DNA from: Yeosuana aromativorans
GTDB lineage: Bacteria; Bacteroidota; Bacteroidia; Flavobacteriales; Flavobacteriaceae
DNA: 64,000 nucleotides
Reading direction: 5' to 3'
Assembly: GCF_014646655.1 (NCBI RefSeq)
Contig: NZ_BMNR01000004.1
Span: forward strand, 62,001-126,000
Both the position numbers and the translations under genes were made by a program. Positions 63,207 through 64,000 of the stretch are shown piece after piece; the stretch's first letter is position 1; every line of letters begins with the position of its first letter. The notes beneath the pieces are model-generated. The model ran no database searches. It saw nothing but the letters and a program-made list of their open reading frames with translations, and had not been told where the DNA came from.

Positions 63207-64000
63207 TTAGTTAGCTTGAACCGCTTCTTGTGGAGCAACCTCTACAATCCGTAAATCTTGGTACTTCACCAAGTACACTGTGTCATTATAATAGCCGCCA
63301 AACAACTTCTTTTTGTATCCAAACTTGTTTTCAACATACTCTGTCAGTGGGCTTTCAATAACCGATTTATACAAATTATCTGATGATACCAATCGCAAGA
63401 CCACATCCATGGTCAAGTCAAATCCTCTAATTGCTGGCTTATTGGGCGTTACATGATAAATCTCTTCGTATTTTTTAATAAATGAATCCGTGCCAACAGT
63501 GTTGTTGGTTTTAGACATGGTTGCAAAGGTAAATTGCAGATTTGATAAATGCTCGTTGGAAATCTCATCACCTTCAAATGCCGCGTTCATATTGGTTGTA
63601 GCTAGAATAATATCAATTTTCGGCTTATGCTCTTCCAGATTTTCCGTTTGTATGGATGAATTTAAAATACTGGTAACATTGGATGCAAACCCCTCATTTT
63701 GGGTCTCCAAAAACACCATGTTCAAACCTGGTTTCAATACATTCTTAATATCATCAACCAACACGTAATTTTCATCTTCACCATCTTTGTTTTTTCTAGA
63801 ATACACTTGTCTGGCATTGGGAAATTCCTGTTTCAATTGGCTGGCCACACTGGCATTTTTACTATCTGATATGATAATAATGTTTTTTACATCTGCCACG
63901 GATTTCACATACTCAATAATCTTGTTTTTTAACAAATCTGCTGATGGACGTGATTGAAATACATTATCATATAGATTGAGATTTTCGCCAATGGGTGAAA
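63207..64000 (-). CDS. LysM/PBP1-type lipoprotein, C-terminal part (gene runs off window)
   Basis: The frame is open to base 64000; the L at 63935 is internal (codon TTG), so no start is in the window. The visible 264 residues are a periplasmic-binding-protein type 1 fold: VKNIIIISDSKNASVASQLK, IDIILATTNMNAAFEGDEIS, NLQFTFATMS, TVGTDSFIKKYEEIYHVTPN and RGFDLTMDVVLRLV. In Flavobacteriaceae, proteins with this C terminus usually carry N-terminal LysM peptidoglycan-binding repeats and lie beside guaA; neither can be seen here. Together with the DUF3820 gene it forms the start of a - strand pair. Confidence 0.8.
   Translation of the reverse strand, partial: SPIGENLNLYDNVFQSRPSADLLKNKIIEYVKSVADVKNIIIISDSKNASVASQLKQEFPNARQVYSRKNKDGEDENYVLVDDIKNVLKPGLNMVFLETQNEGFASNVTSILNSSIQTENLEEHKPKIDIILATTNMNAAFEGDEISNEHLSNLQFTFATMSKTNNTVGTDSFIKKYEEIYHVTPNKPAIRGFDLTMDVVLRLVSSDNLYKSVIESPLTEYVENKFGYKKKLFGGYYNDTVYLVKYQDLRIVEVAPQEAVQAN

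Overview
The window is a chromosomal segment from a marine-type member of the Flavobacteriaceae (Bacteroidota). The evidence is low G+C throughout, promoters of the TTTG/TAnnTTTG type, A-rich start regions with almost no Shine-Dalgarno sequence, a subtilase with a C-terminal type IX secretion sorting domain, and families typical of this group (DUF6090, DUF2911, PepSY-like, the YwqK family, a DUF3820 protein beside a LysM/PBP1 lipoprotein). I see no tRNA, rRNA, insertion sequence, phage gene or CRISPR array.

Region 1 (1-20123) reads entirely on the + strand. A TPR-containing HisKA_2 sensor kinase, cut by the window edge, and a LytTR response regulator come first. After a 182-bp leader with a strong hairpin there are 18 closely spaced genes with no gap over about 51 bp. 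They encode four secreted NTF2/SnoaL-fold proteins, two short-chain dehydrogenases, an AmpG-like MFS transporter, a fatty-acid-hydroxylase/sterol-desaturase-like protein, an M19 dipeptidase, a prolyl-iminopeptidase-like lipoprotein, two tandem SGNH-like membrane-anchored proteins with an MBOAT acyltransferase, an amidohydrolase, a DUF1624 acyltransferase-like membrane protein, and three tandem DUF6090 proteins. I cannot name the pathway. It has tailoring enzymes (reduction, hydroxylation, acylation, hydrolysis, transport) but no core synthase, and it is the best candidate here for an undescribed system.

Region 2 (20143-33978) is almost all on the - strand: a slipin with an unusually structured leader, a DinB-like protein, an M28 peptidase, PPK2, a + strand Cys-rich coiled-coil protein, a four-gene operon (ABC ATPase, ABC permease, MscS, HTH-less NtrC-type regulator), the grpE-dnaJ pair with a near-perfect promoter, and an ECF sigma / membrane anti-sigma-like / PE-repeat coiled-coil operon.

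Region 3 (34160-48949, +) carries DUF2911, MeaB and two glycosyltransferases. Next comes a five-gene operon, response regulator - TolC - adaptor - RND pump - histidine kinase, in which the adaptor lacks the usual alpha-hairpin. It is followed by a PepSY-like protein and an LtaS-like phosphoglycerol transferase coupled to a diacylglycerol kinase.

Region 4 (48946-64000, mainly -) holds PAP2 phosphatase, a small acidic protein and MATE; a + strand PD40 propeller; mnmA - T9SS subtilase - nitronate monooxygenase; a + strand three-domain fasciclin lipoprotein with an operator-like inverted repeat; a YwqK-type protein; yidC; pyrG; a small MreB-N-terminus-like protein (+); DUF3820; and the C-terminal part of a LysM/PBP1-type protein running off the window. 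Regulatory calls come from reading the sequence by eye. Family names are from recognition of motifs, not from database searches.
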